Of a DNA stretch of 64,000 nt, positions 44,436 to 52,474 are shown piece after piece. This DNA comes from Novosphingobium sp049354825 (GTDB lineage Bacteria; Pseudomonadota; Alphaproteobacteria; Sphingomonadales; Sphingomonadaceae). How positions within the stretch are numbered: position 1 is the stretch's first letter; each line of letters starts with the position of its first letter. A program made the translations under genes and the position numbers. Location: contig NZ_CP186480.1 of assembly GCF_049354825.1 (NCBI RefSeq), positions 434,001 to 498,000 of the forward strand, given 5' to 3'. Below the pieces are notes generated by a model that was given only the letters and a program-made list of their open reading frames with translations, had not been told where the DNA came from and did not search any database.

Positions 44436-44969
44436 TCACTCTCCCAGGATGTCGCCGGCCAGCAGCAGCAGCAGCTTGACGTCGATGGCGTCGCCGCCCG
44501 CGCGGCGCTGCGCCACGAAGGCCGCGATCTCGTTCACCGGCACACGGTGGACGGTGATATCCTCGCCGTCGACCCCGCCGCCAGCGCCGATCCGCGTCAG
44601 GCCGCGCGCCTTTACCAGCGTAAAGCTTTCGCTGACCATCCCGGGCGAGGAGTAGAACTCGCCGACGATCTCGACGTGGTCGGCACGCCAGCCGGTTTCC
44701 TCTTCCAGTTCGCGCGCGGCGGCGGCCTCGACCGCTTCGTCCGCCATGCTGCCATCGCCGATCAGGCCCGCGGGCAGTTCAATGCAGGGCCTGCCCAAGG
44801 GCACGCGAAATTGCTCGACCAGCAGGACGTCGCCATCGACGATCGCAAGGATCACTGCAGCGCGAATACCGCGCGCGCGAGAGACGTATTCCCACTTGCC
44901 GCGCACCTTTGCGGTGATGAACCTGCCGTCCCAGACAACCCGTTCAGGCGCGTCGCGATCGTCGCTCAC
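44436..44969 (-). CDS. Nudix hydrolase, ADP-ribose pyrophosphatase-like
   Basis: A 177-residue Nudix protein. The Nudix core is RELEEETGW preceded by an ADEAVEAAAA helix; the first glycine of the canonical GX5E part is shifted by one position, a small deviation. The N-terminal WDGRFITAKVRGKWEYVSR and the VEQFRVPLG strand resemble ADP-ribose pyrophosphatases, which hydrolyse ADP-ribose to AMP and ribose 5-phosphate. The GTG start overlaps the stop of the TPM-domain gene, and its stop lies 2 bases before the SDR start. Confidence 0.85.
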   Translation of the reverse strand: MSDDRDAPERVVWDGRFITAKVRGKWEYVSRARGIRAAVILAIVDGDVLLVEQFRVPLGRPCIELPAGLIGDGSMADEAVEAAAARELEEETGWRADHVEIVGEFYSSPGMVSESFTLVKARGLTRIGAGGGVDGEDITVHRVPVNEIAAFVAQRRAGGDAIDVKLLLLLAGDILGE

Positions 44970-45652
44970 ACCACGATCAGCCGATCGGGTAGCTCGTTGA
45001 CGTCGTCGTCGGCGCGAGGGAAATGCTCGGCCAGGATCGCGCCGACCCGGTCGACCGCGGCGATGATGCCGTCGGCAGTGCGTCCGGCGCGGATTTCCGC
45101 GATCATCGCCGCCATCGCGTCGCCCCAGACCTCGGCCGGGACCTTGGTCGCAATCGCCTCGTCTGCGACGATCTCGGCGCGGTGCTCGGCAATGGACAGG
45201 TAGATCAGGATCCCGGTGCGGCCGTGGGTGCGGCGCTCGGCTCCGACCTTGAAACAGGTTTCGGCGCGGGCACGGACGCGCGCGTGCTTGATTGCGCCGG
45301 GGGTCAGGAACAGGCGCAGTGGACGGATCAGCAGCAGCAGCCACGTTCCCGCGAACTTGAGCATGGCGCCGGCGCTGGCCAGCGCCAGGATGCCGCGCGG
45401 CGTCCAATCACCGTCGCCCCAGGTGCCGGCGATGCGGTCGACCAGCCCGAGGTAGAAACCGGGCGCGGCCGCATAGGCGATCAGCGCCAGGAACGCCGCC
45501 AGCGCCGACCACAGCAGCGCGACATCGGCATAGTCGTCGGACCGCGGCGACAGGATGGTGACGATCTCACCCGCGCTGCGGCCTTCCGCCGCGGTAACGG
45601 CGGCGCTGACGCGGTCTGCATCGGCTTCGCTGATGAAGGTTTCCTGTGCCAC
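44966..45652 (-). CDS. TPM-domain membrane protein
   Basis: A 228-residue protein with a TPM domain split around two hydrophobic helices (about residues 45-115): the N-terminal part has EAEGRSAGEIVTIL-like sequence (in fact AAEGRSAGEIV), the C-terminal part GRTGILIYLSIAEHRAEI. The TPM domain is named after thylakoid and bacterial phosphatase-like or repair factors; function in bacteria is poorly known. The GTG at 45652 is preceded by AGGGGA. It follows a second TPM gene after 10 bases and overlaps the Nudix gene. Confidence 0.78.
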   Translation of the reverse strand: MAQETFISEADADRVSAAVTAAEGRSAGEIVTILSPRSDDYADVALLWSALAAFLALIAYAAAPGFYLGLVDRIAGTWGDGDWTPRGILALASAGAMLKFAGTWLLLLIRPLRLFLTPGAIKHARVRARAETCFKVGAERRTHGRTGILIYLSIAEHRAEIVADEAIATKVPAEVWGDAMAAMIAEIRAGRTADGIIAAVDRVGAILAEHFPRADDDVNELPDRLIVV

Positions 45653-45662
45653 CGCGCGTCCC

Positions 45663-46472
45663 CTACCAGCTGCCCGATGCGCCGCCGCCGCCGAAGCTGC
45701 CGCCGCCGCCCGAAAACCCGCCGCCGAAGCCGCCGCCGCCAAAGCCGCCGCCGCCACCGAACCCGCCGCCGCGCGAATGGTTGAGCGCGTCCCACACGAT
45801 CAGCGGACCCAGGCCGCTACCGCGATAGCGCCGCCCGCGCCGCGACCCGCGCAGCATCGGCAGGATGAAGAACAGGAATATGAAGCCCAGCCAGATGATG
45901 GTCGAAAACGGGATGCCGCCCTGGTCAGGCTGCTGGCGCGCGGTCTGCGCCGCGGCCGCAACCTTGGCCGCTTCCTCTGGCGGAAGGGTCAGCTGGTGGA
46001 TGATCGCGTCGGTGCCGGCCTCGATTCCGCCGGACATGTCGCCGGCCTTGAATGCGGGAACGACCTGCTGGTTGACGATCAGCGAGCTCATCCCGTCGGT
46101 AAGGTACGGCTCGAGCCCGTAGCCGACCTCGATCCGCACCTTCCGTTCGGTAGGCGCGACGATCAGGATCGCGCCGTCGTTGCGTTCCTTGTCGCCCAGG
46201 CCCCAGGCGCGGCCCAGGCGAAAGCCGTAGTCGGAAATGTCGTAGCCCTGCAGGTCGGGGATGGTGGCGACCACCAGCTGCCGCTGCGACTGGGTTTCCA
46301 GCGCGGCCAGCTTCTGATTGAGGCGCGCCTCGACATCGTCGGGGATGATGTTGGCGGCATCGACGACGCGGCCGGACAGCGGCGGGAAGGTCGGGTCGGC
46401 CCAGGCCGGGCCGGCGAGAAGGCCCGCCAGCGCCAGCAGCAGGGCCGCCGCGATCCGTGTTGCGCGTGTCAT
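45663..46472 (-). CDS. TPM-domain protein with signal peptide and glycine-rich tail (YgcG family)
   Basis: A 269-residue protein: signal peptide (cleavage after AWA), a periplasmic TPM domain (VVDAANIIPDD, LVVATIPDLQG, GYGLEPYLTD), one membrane helix (about 193-212), and a cytoplasmic tail that is almost only glycine, phenylalanine and serine. This is the YgcG architecture and is frequently found beside lemA, as here. The glycine-rich end gives a GC-rich low-complexity stretch at 45663-45780. Confidence 0.85.
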   Translation of the reverse strand: MTRATRIAAALLLALAGLLAGPAWADPTFPPLSGRVVDAANIIPDDVEARLNQKLAALETQSQRQLVVATIPDLQGYDISDYGFRLGRAWGLGDKERNDGAILIVAPTERKVRIEVGYGLEPYLTDGMSSLIVNQQVVPAFKAGDMSGGIEAGTDAIIHQLTLPPEEAAKVAAAAQTARQQPDQGGIPFSTIIWLGFIFLFFILPMLRGSRRGRRYRGSGLGPLIVWDALNHSRGGGFGGGGGFGGGGFGGGFSGGGGSFGGGGASGSW

Positions 46473-46499
46473 GGCCGCGCCCGTTCCGCGCCCCGCCTC

Positions 46500-47114
46500 C
46501 TAGAGCTTGCCGTCGAGGCTGGGCGCGACTTCGGCGCCCGGCGTTGCCGCCTGGTACGGCACCATCGGCTTGGCGCCGTAGAAGATCTTGGCCCCGATGG
46601 CGCCGGGGAAAGTGCGGATCTCGGTGTTATAGCCCTGGACCGCGGTGTTGTAGTCCATCACCGCGATGCGGATGCGGTTCTCCTGCCCCTCGAGCTGGCT
46701 CTGCAGCATCTGGTAGTTGGTAATGCTCTTGAGCTCGGGATAGGCCTCGACGTTGGCGAGCAGGCGCCCGAACCCGCCCAGCTGCGAGGACAGCTGGTTC
46801 TGCGCGTCCTGGAACGCCTTGACCTTTGCCGGGTCCTTGAGGTCGTCGCCCGAAATCTGGATCTGCGGGCTGGTGGCCTTGGCGCGCGCTTCGACCACGC
46901 CGGTCAGGATGTCCTTTTCCTGCGTCGCCGCGCCCTTGGCGGTGGCGGCCAGGTTGGGGATCAGGTTGGCGCGTTCCTGGAACGCGGCCTGGACGTTGGC
47001 CCACTTGGCCTTGGCGTTCTCTTCCTTGGTGGGGATCGAGTTGATCCCGCAGCCGGCCAGCATGACCGGGGCAGCGATGGCGACGGCAGCACGGCCGAAC
47101 GGCGAAAGGGACAT
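46500..47114 (-). CDS. lemA: LemA family lipoprotein
   Basis: A 204-residue LemA protein. The N-terminus has a lipobox (LAGC, lipid cysteine near residue 22), and the LemA helices follow: WANVQAAFQERANLIPNL, then VEAYPELKS and FPGAIGAKIFYGAKPM. LemA family proteins are coiled-coil envelope proteins of unclear function. A very strong Shine-Dalgarno (GGAGGAGGAA) precedes the ATG. It heads a lemA-TPM-TPM-Nudix-SDR series and is divergent from mscL, with 180 bases between. Confidence 0.9.
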   Translation of the reverse strand: MSLSPFGRAAVAIAAPVMLAGCGINSIPTKEENAKAKWANVQAAFQERANLIPNLAATAKGAATQEKDILTGVVEARAKATSPQIQISGDDLKDPAKVKAFQDAQNQLSSQLGGFGRLLANVEAYPELKSITNYQMLQSQLEGQENRIRIAVMDYNTAVQGYNTEIRTFPGAIGAKIFYGAKPMVPYQAATPGAEVAPSLDGKL

Positions 47115-47294
47115 GACCAGGGTTCCTCCTCCAACGGGCCGCGCAACGGCGCGTCCGGATGAGGTGATTTAGCAAGCTATGACACGTGTTCAAGGGCGCC
47201 TGCGCCAGTCCGAGTGACAATCGCATCGCCGGATTGCCGAGGGCCGCGGTTTCTGGCACTTCTGGTGCTGCGATCTGCGGCAAGGGGACGAGCG

Positions 47295-47708
47295 ATGTGG
47301 GGAGAGTTCAAGGAATTCGTGGCGCGTGGCAACGTGCTGGACCTTGCGGTCGGCGTGATCATCGGCGCCGCCTTCGGCAAGATCGTCACCGCGCTGACCG
47401 AGGACCTCATCATGCCGGTTATCGGCGCGGTGTTCGGCGGGCTCGATTTCTCGGATCGCTACGCGGTGCTGTCGGGATCGGTGGCGCCGGGAACCTCGCT
47501 GGCGGAAGCGCGCAAGAGCGGTGCAAACGTGCTGGCTTACGGCGACTTCGTGTCGACGGTGATCGACTTCGCCATCATCGCCTTCATCATCTTCCTGATC
47601 GTGCGCGCAGCCAATCGCCTGCGCCGGCCCGAGCCGGTCGTGGTCGCCGCGCCCAGCGAGGTCGAGCTGCTGGCCGAAATCCGCGACGAGCTGCGCCGCC
47701 GCACCTGA
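47295..47708 (+). CDS. mscL: Large-conductance mechanosensitive channel MscL
   Basis: A 137-residue homopentameric emergency-release channel. The first helix motif FVARGNVLDLAVGVIIGAAF with the gate region, the periplasmic loop and the second helix (FVSTVIDFAIIAFIIFLIV) are standard, followed by a charged C-terminal helix. The ATG at 47295 has AAGGGGA upstream. ssrA follows 42 bases later, so the mscL transcript either reads into ssrA or ends at an unseen terminator. Confidence 0.96.
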   Translation: MWGEFKEFVARGNVLDLAVGVIIGAAFGKIVTALTEDLIMPVIGAVFGGLDFSDRYAVLSGSVAPGTSLAEARKSGANVLAYGDFVSTVIDFAIIAFIIFLIVRAANRLRRPEPVVVAAPSEVELLAEIRDELRRRT

Positions 47709-47721
47709 TTGCGCCGGTCAC

Positions 47722-47749
47722 TTCACATTAAGCGGCAACGCCCTATATG
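47722..47749 (+). promoter_or_regulatory. Candidate ssrA promoter
   Basis: TTCACA, a 16-base spacer and TATATG lie just before the tmRNA gene. The start site this implies would fall a few bases inside the assigned RNA 5' end, so the position is approximate. Confidence 0.35.
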
Positions 47750-47750
47750 G

Positions 47751-48107
47751 GTCGGTGCCGGTTTCGACCGGCTATGGCGATAAATTGCTTCGTGCAATAG
47801 GCCCAGCGGACCCGGGGGCAGTACCCGGCGGCTCCACCACTATCCCCGTGAAAGCGGGGAGAATGACGGGGCCGAACCAGGATCGACGTGGACTGAAAAG
47901 CGTAGTTTTTGCCCGGGCTGAGTAACCCGTTAAAGGCTCAAAACGCACAAGTGCCAACGACAACGAAGCACTTGCTCTCGCCGCGTAACCTGACGGCCTA
48001 ACGGCCTGATCTTACAAAGCGAAAGCACGGTTCGGACCGAACCGGGTAACAGAATCGGAAACCGGGGGCCCGGAGGGAGCCTAGCAACAGAATCCCTCCA
48101 CCGACAT
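47751..48107 (+). ncRNA. ssrA: Transfer-messenger RNA, circularly permuted two-piece form
   Basis: The acceptor half comes first and ends in CGGCTCC-A-CCA at 47829-47839, with a T-arm CCGGG-GGCAGTA-CCCGG that lacks the usual TTC loop. The 5' half begins GGGGCCG at 47868; it pairs with the acceptor end and includes the G3-U70 pair that identifies alanine. Bases 47840-47867 would be removed, leaving two RNAs held by GTCGGTG (47751) with CACCGAC (48099). The tag reading frame starts at GCC 47953, encodes ANDNEALALAA and stops at TAA 47986-47988. This permuted form is known from alphaproteobacteria. The outer ends are approximate. Confidence 0.93.
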
Positions 48108-48124
48108 TCAGCGGAGATGCGGAC

Positions 48125-48475
48125 TTGGCCTATTCGGGAAGCTGCCATTGCAGCGCCGTCACCTTCTCCGTCGCCGCCGACCTGCCGGGCGAGGCGATCT
48201 CGTGCAATTGCTCGCATTGCCGGCGCAAGGGCCTGCTGCTGACCTTCGTGCCCAAGTCGGCGTTCGCGCTGGAAAGCGGCGGAGACAAGCTGACCGAACA
48301 CACGTTCTACAAACATGCCATCGCGCACCGCTTCTGCTCGACATGCGGCGTGCAATCGTTCGCGTTCGGCAAGGGGCCGGACGGCTCCGAAGTGGCGGCG
48401 ATCAACTTGCGCGCGGTGCCCGAATGCGACCTTGACGCGCTTGAACTGCGCAAGGTCGACGGGGCGAGCTTCTAG
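48125..48475 (+). CDS. GFA/CENP-V family zinc protein
   Basis: A 116-residue protein of the glutathione-dependent formaldehyde-activating (GFA) fold. Zinc-binding cysteines are in GSCHCSAV, SCNCSHCRR and FCSTCGVQ, the full family pattern. Members are glutathione-binding or unknown; actual formaldehyde activity is doubtful for most. The start is a TTG, chosen because GGAG lies eight bases upstream and the protein begins MAYSGSCHC as homologues do. It begins within 20 bases of the ssrA 3' end. Confidence 0.85.
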   Translation: MAYSGSCHCSAVTFSVAADLPGEAISCNCSHCRRKGLLLTFVPKSAFALESGGDKLTEHTFYKHAIAHRFCSTCGVQSFAFGKGPDGSEVAAINLRAVPECDLDALELRKVDGASF

Positions 48476-48476
48476 G

Positions 48477-48710
48477 CTAGGCGGCGGCCGCCCTGGCGGC
48501 CTGGTCGTGCCTGAGGCAGTCGAAGATCTTCGCGCCGGCCATGAACACCGCGCCCGAGCAGGCCACGAACAGCAGCTTGCCGGGAAAGCCCGGATACTGG
48601 TGCAGGTAGACGGTGCCCCGTTCCACCGCGCCGAGGGCCAGCGCGTAAATGATCATGCACGCCTCGAAGCGCGTCTTGATCAGGAACAGCCGGCCGATCT
48701 TCGAAAGCAT
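48477..48710 (-). CDS. Conserved hypothetical small membrane protein
   Basis: A 77-residue protein with two hydrophobic stretches (about residues 19-30 and 45-60) and no recognised domain. The ATG at 48710 has GGAG six bases upstream, better than the in-frame start further out. It is convergent with the GFA gene, the stops almost touching. Function unknown. Confidence 0.6.
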   Translation of the reverse strand: MLSKIGRLFLIKTRFEACMIIYALALGAVERGTVYLHQYPGFPGKLLFVACSGAVFMAGAKIFDCLRHDQAARAAAA

Positions 48711-48814
48711 TGTCACTCCGTTTCGCGATATTCGCAGCAAGGGCCGTGCCACTGGCGGAACGGCGTGCTCGAGCTGGTAAACGCGCGGTAAATTGTAAAG
48801 GTTGCCGACGCAAC

Positions 48815-50053
48815 TTACGCCAGCTGTCCCAAATCGAGAACGTCCAGCAAGGCGCGGCGCGCGGCGACGACGTCGCGGGCCAGGGCGGCGCTCCCAAGCT
48901 CCTGCGGCGCGATCGCCTCGGGCCAGCGTTCGGCGACGACGGCCTCGATCCGGTCGGCCTTGCGGTCGTCGAGCAGGAAGCGCGGATCGATGGTGGCCGG
49001 ATCGGCGACCACGCGCAGGCGCAGGCAGGCCGGACCGCCTCCGTTCGCCATCGATTCCTTCACGTCGACGGGGAAAACCCGCCGGATCGGCCCGTTGCCG
49101 GACACCGCGCGGTCAAGCCAGCCGGCGATGCTGGCGGTTGCCACGCATTCGGCGGGGACCACCAGCGCCATATCGCCCTCTGGCAGCGTCACCAGCTGCG
49201 CGTTGAACAGATAGCCGGCGATCGCATCGGCCAGCGGCACGTCGCTTTCGGGAACAACAACGATCTGCGCTTCGGGAAGACGCTCGCGGAGGGCGGCGTA
49301 GACGTGCTCGGGCTCGGCGAAAGCGCGCTCATGGCACAGCAGCACGGTTTCGTTTGCAACCGCGACCACGTCGTTGTGGAAGGCGCCCGCGGCGATGGCC
49401 TCCGGCGCCTGTTCGGCGAAGATCGTCTGCGCGGGGTCGAGGCCGTGGCGGCGCGCGATGGCACGGCCGGCCTGCTCATGCTGGCGGGCGGGGAAGGGGC
49501 CGCCGGGGCGTCCGTAAACGAAGATTTCCACGCCGGGCGCGGCGTGGGCGCCGGTCAAGCGCATGTGGTTGGCGGCCCCTTCGTCGCCGAAGCAGGGCGG
49601 GACCGGGCCGTGCACCGCGAAGGCGGGGTCGGCGAACGCCAGCCGCAGCTGGGCGAGCGTCCCGGGCCATTCGTGCGAGCGGTGCGGCATCGAGACGAGA
49701 TTGGCGACCGACAGGTGGCAGCGACCGTCGGCGCAATCGGCCGCCGGGCTGACCGTGGCGGCATTGGCGGTCCACATCGACGAAGCCGACCAGGTTGCCG
49801 CCAATAAGCCTGGTTCGCCATCGCCCAGTGCAAGCGCGTCGGCAAAACCGGTGTTCGGGCGGTCGAGCGGCATGAACACGCCTTGCGCCAGCCCGAGCGC
49901 GAGGTTGTGCCGCATCTTGGCCAGACCCTGCAGGGCCGCAGCTCGCGGGTGCGAGACTTCGCCGGCGTGGCGCGTGGCCGCCAGGTTGCCCAGGCTGAGC
50001 CCGGCGTAATTGTGGCTTGGCCCGACCAGCCCGTCGAAATTGATCTCGATCAT
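48815..50053 (-). CDS. astB: N-succinylarginine dihydrolase
   Basis: AstB, 412 residues, second step of the arginine succinyltransferase (AST) pathway: it hydrolyses N2-succinylarginine to N2-succinylornithine, two ammonia and CO2. The guanidino-modifying fold is seen in INFDGLVGPSHNYAGLS and SMPHRSHEW, and the catalytic cysteine is C343 in NGGGPACLRLRV. The start ATG overlaps the astA stop (TGATG), so AstA and AstB are translationally coupled. AstC and AstD are not in this window. Confidence 0.95.
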   Translation of the reverse strand: MIEINFDGLVGPSHNYAGLSLGNLAATRHAGEVSHPRAAALQGLAKMRHNLALGLAQGVFMPLDRPNTGFADALALGDGEPGLLAATWSASSMWTANAATVSPAADCADGRCHLSVANLVSMPHRSHEWPGTLAQLRLAFADPAFAVHGPVPPCFGDEGAANHMRLTGAHAAPGVEIFVYGRPGGPFPARQHEQAGRAIARRHGLDPAQTIFAEQAPEAIAAGAFHNDVVAVANETVLLCHERAFAEPEHVYAALRERLPEAQIVVVPESDVPLADAIAGYLFNAQLVTLPEGDMALVVPAECVATASIAGWLDRAVSGNGPIRRVFPVDVKESMANGGGPACLRLRVVADPATIDPRFLLDDRKADRIEAVVAERWPEAIAPQELGSAALARDVVAARRALLDVLDLGQLA

Positions 50054-51096
50054 CAGTCGCGCGCCACGTGGCTGACGCGGTCGCCGATGCCCACCCCCAG
50101 GACGCGCGCGGCATCCGGATCGATCGCCAGCCCGCCGTCCCGTTCGATGGCCCAGCCGTAAGCGGCGCGGAATTCCGCCAGCTTGCCGCAGGTCAGCAGG
50201 CGCTTGGTGGCGCCGCCTTGTTCCGGCACGACGTCGAGCGCTGTGACGGCCGTGTCGGCCGCCTCGCGCACGGTGCGGATCTGGTCGGTGCGCACGGTCA
50301 TCGTCGGGCCGCCGTCGAAGATGTCGATGTAGTTCTCCCAGGCGAAGCCTTCTTCTTCCAGCATCCGCATCGCCGCGCGGCCAGAAGGATGCGGCACGCC
50401 GATCACGGCGCGCGCCGCTTCGCTGAGCATGGCGATATAGACGGCGTGCTTGGGCATCAGGTCGGCGATGAACTGGTTGCCGTGGACGGCATTGAACTGG
50501 TCGGCTTCCTGGAAGCTCATTCCGAAGAAACGGCCGGCCACGCCGTCCCAGAACGGCGATCCGCCGGCTTCGTCGATGACGCCGCGCAGTTCTGCCAGCG
50601 TGCGGTCGGCAAAGCGGGCGCGGTGGGCGCGGATGAACAGGTAGCGGCTGCGCGCCAGTAGCAGGCCCAGCCCGCCGGCGCGTTCGCCGGGATGCAGGAA
50701 CAATCCGCCGACCTCGCTGGCGCCCTCAAGGTCGGTCGAAAGGTTGAGGATGTCAGCGCGAAAGGTGCGGCCCAGCTCCTCGCTGTGCTGGGTCAGTGCG
50801 CCGATGCGATAGGAATAGAACGGCCATTTGCGGCCGACCGAGCCGAACACCTGGCACGTGCCGCGTACTTCGCCGGTGGCCGTGTTCTCAAGCACGAAGA
50901 CATAAAGATCGTCGCGCGGTCCGTCGCTTTCCGGCGCGGCAAACGCCGCTGCCGAACGCTCCAGCTTGGCGCCCAGCGCCTTGCGGTCGGGCGGCAGGTT
51001 GGTGAAGCCGCCGCCGGTGCGCTTGGCCATTTCGTAAAGGTGCTGAAGGTCATTGGCGCGCGCGGCGCGGATCACGAAAGGCGAACTCGGGTTCAA
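50053..51096 (-). CDS. astA: Arginine N-succinyltransferase
   Basis: AstA, 347 residues, a GNAT-fold enzyme that starts arginine catabolism by succinylating it from succinyl-CoA. Family segments include LPPDRKALGAKLERS, SYRIGALTQHSEELGR, GLFLHPGERAGGLGLLLAR and FAWENYIDIFDGGPT. The start is a TTG overlapping the upstream M20 stop (TTGA), supported by GGGAGA about seven bases before; a GTG seven codons downstream is possible. It sits between an M20 hydrolase gene and astB. Confidence 0.93.
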   Translation of the reverse strand: MNPSSPFVIRAARANDLQHLYEMAKRTGGGFTNLPPDRKALGAKLERSAAAFAAPESDGPRDDLYVFVLENTATGEVRGTCQVFGSVGRKWPFYSYRIGALTQHSEELGRTFRADILNLSTDLEGASEVGGLFLHPGERAGGLGLLLARSRYLFIRAHRARFADRTLAELRGVIDEAGGSPFWDGVAGRFFGMSFQEADQFNAVHGNQFIADLMPKHAVYIAMLSEAARAVIGVPHPSGRAAMRMLEEEGFAWENYIDIFDGGPTMTVRTDQIRTVREAADTAVTALDVVPEQGGATKRLLTCGKLAEFRAAYGWAIERDGGLAIDPDAARVLGVGIGDRVSHVARD

Positions 51097-52304
51097 ACGG
51101 TTTCTCCCAGGGCCAGTCGCCGCAGCACCAGCGCGGACAGCGCCGCACGCTCGGCCAGCGATGGCACGATCAGATATTCGGATGATGAATGGATTGCCCC
51201 GCCGCGCACGCCCATCGTGTCGACCACGGGGACGCCGCAGGCGGCGATGTTGTTGCCGTCGCAGACCCCGCCCGAAGGTTGCCAGGCGATCGCCTGGCCA
51301 AGCGTGGCGCCGCAATCGCGCACCAGCGCGAACAGCGCCAGCGCCCGCTTGTCGAGCGGCTTGGGCGGGCGGGTGATACCGCCATGAACGTGGACGCCGA
51401 CATCGTGTTCGCGCGCGATCCGGCCCGCCAGGGCGGACAGGTCGGCGGCAAAGGCCTGCGCCAGGTGGGGTTCACGCGGGCGGATATTGAAACGCAGCAC
51501 CGCGTTGTCGGGAACGACGTTGTTGGCGCTGCCGCCCTCGATCCTGGCCGGGTTGATCGCCAGCCCGTCACGCTCGAGCGCCTTGAGGCCGAGCGCGAGG
51601 TCCGCGGCCGCGACCACGGCGTTGCGACCGTCCTGTGGGTTGCGGCCGGCGTGCGCGGCGCGCCCGGTGATCACGACGCTGTAGTTGCCGCTGCCGCCAC
51701 GCGTGCCTGCCAGCGTGCCGTCCGGCAGCGCGCTCGGCTCGTAAGTCAGCGCCGCCGCCTTGCCGCGGGCCAGGTCCGCAATCAGCGGGGCCGACGACAG
51801 CGAGCCGGTCTCCTCGTCCGCGTTGATCATCACATCGTAGCCCAGGCGCCCGCTTTCCGGGGTGCCCTCGAACGCGGTGAGCGCCGCCAGGATCACGGCG
51901 ATCCCGCCCTTCATGTCGGCAACGCCGGGTCCGTTCAGCGTCTCGTCGTCGATCCAGCGCTGGTCCTGGAAGGGGTCGGCGGCGGCGAAGACGGTATCCA
52001 TGTGGCCGGTCAGCAGCACCCGGCGCTCCGCCTGCGGGCGAACGCGCAGGACCAGGTGGCGCCCATGCTCACGCGCAACGGCTGCGCCGTCGGCGCCGAT
52101 CGCCTCGACCGCGGCGGGCTCGGCCAGTTCGATCGAGCCGGGCAGCGCGGCGAAGGCATCGGCCAGTTCAGCGGCCTGCAAGCCCAGGCCCGGCAGGTTG
52201 CCCGTGCCCGTGTTGATCGCGCTCCACCGCGTGACCTGCGCCAGCATCGCGGCGGGATCGATGCGGTCCAGCAAGGCCCGGTCGTCAGGGGAAAGCGGTT
52301 TCAT
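51093..52304 (-). CDS. M20 family metallohydrolase in the ast operon
   Basis: A 403-residue two-zinc hydrolase of the M20 family, closest in style to carboxypeptidase G2. Metal ligands are visible in TGHMDTV, GPGVADMKGG, NADEETGS (catalytic glutamate pair) and the final HSSSEY. The lid domain lies in the middle (SGNYSVVITGRAAHAG). CPG2-like enzymes hydrolyse N-acyl-glutamates. Its stop overlaps the astA start by four bases, so it is made together with the arginine-succinylation enzymes; a role as N-succinylglutamate desuccinylase is an attractive inference. ATG 52304 matches the usual N-terminus. Confidence 0.85.
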   Translation of the reverse strand: MKPLSPDDRALLDRIDPAAMLAQVTRWSAINTGTGNLPGLGLQAAELADAFAALPGSIELAEPAAVEAIGADGAAVAREHGRHLVLRVRPQAERRVLLTGHMDTVFAAADPFQDQRWIDDETLNGPGVADMKGGIAVILAALTAFEGTPESGRLGYDVMINADEETGSLSSAPLIADLARGKAAALTYEPSALPDGTLAGTRGGSGNYSVVITGRAAHAGRNPQDGRNAVVAAADLALGLKALERDGLAINPARIEGGSANNVVPDNAVLRFNIRPREPHLAQAFAADLSALAGRIAREHDVGVHVHGGITRPPKPLDKRALALFALVRDCGATLGQAIAWQPSGGVCDGNNIAACGVPVVDTMGVRGGAIHSSSEYLIVPSLAERAALSALVLRRLALGETV

Positions 52305-52474
52305 CCGAAACCGTCTAGCCGACGCACCGACGCCCTCCAACCCCCGCGCGCCGGTTCCATTTGCTTGCCAGTCCGCCAGGGCTGCGGCATAGCCGGGGCC
52401 GTCCTCCCCGGGATCGGTCAAAACGCTGGCGCCGTCCATCGGCGTGCGCCCGAATCCAGATGAAGAGGATTTCC

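Noticed and set aside
47182..47189. Palindrome ACACGTGT between lemA and mscL
   Set aside because: An isolated 8-bp palindrome without conserved flanks is expected by chance at this scale.
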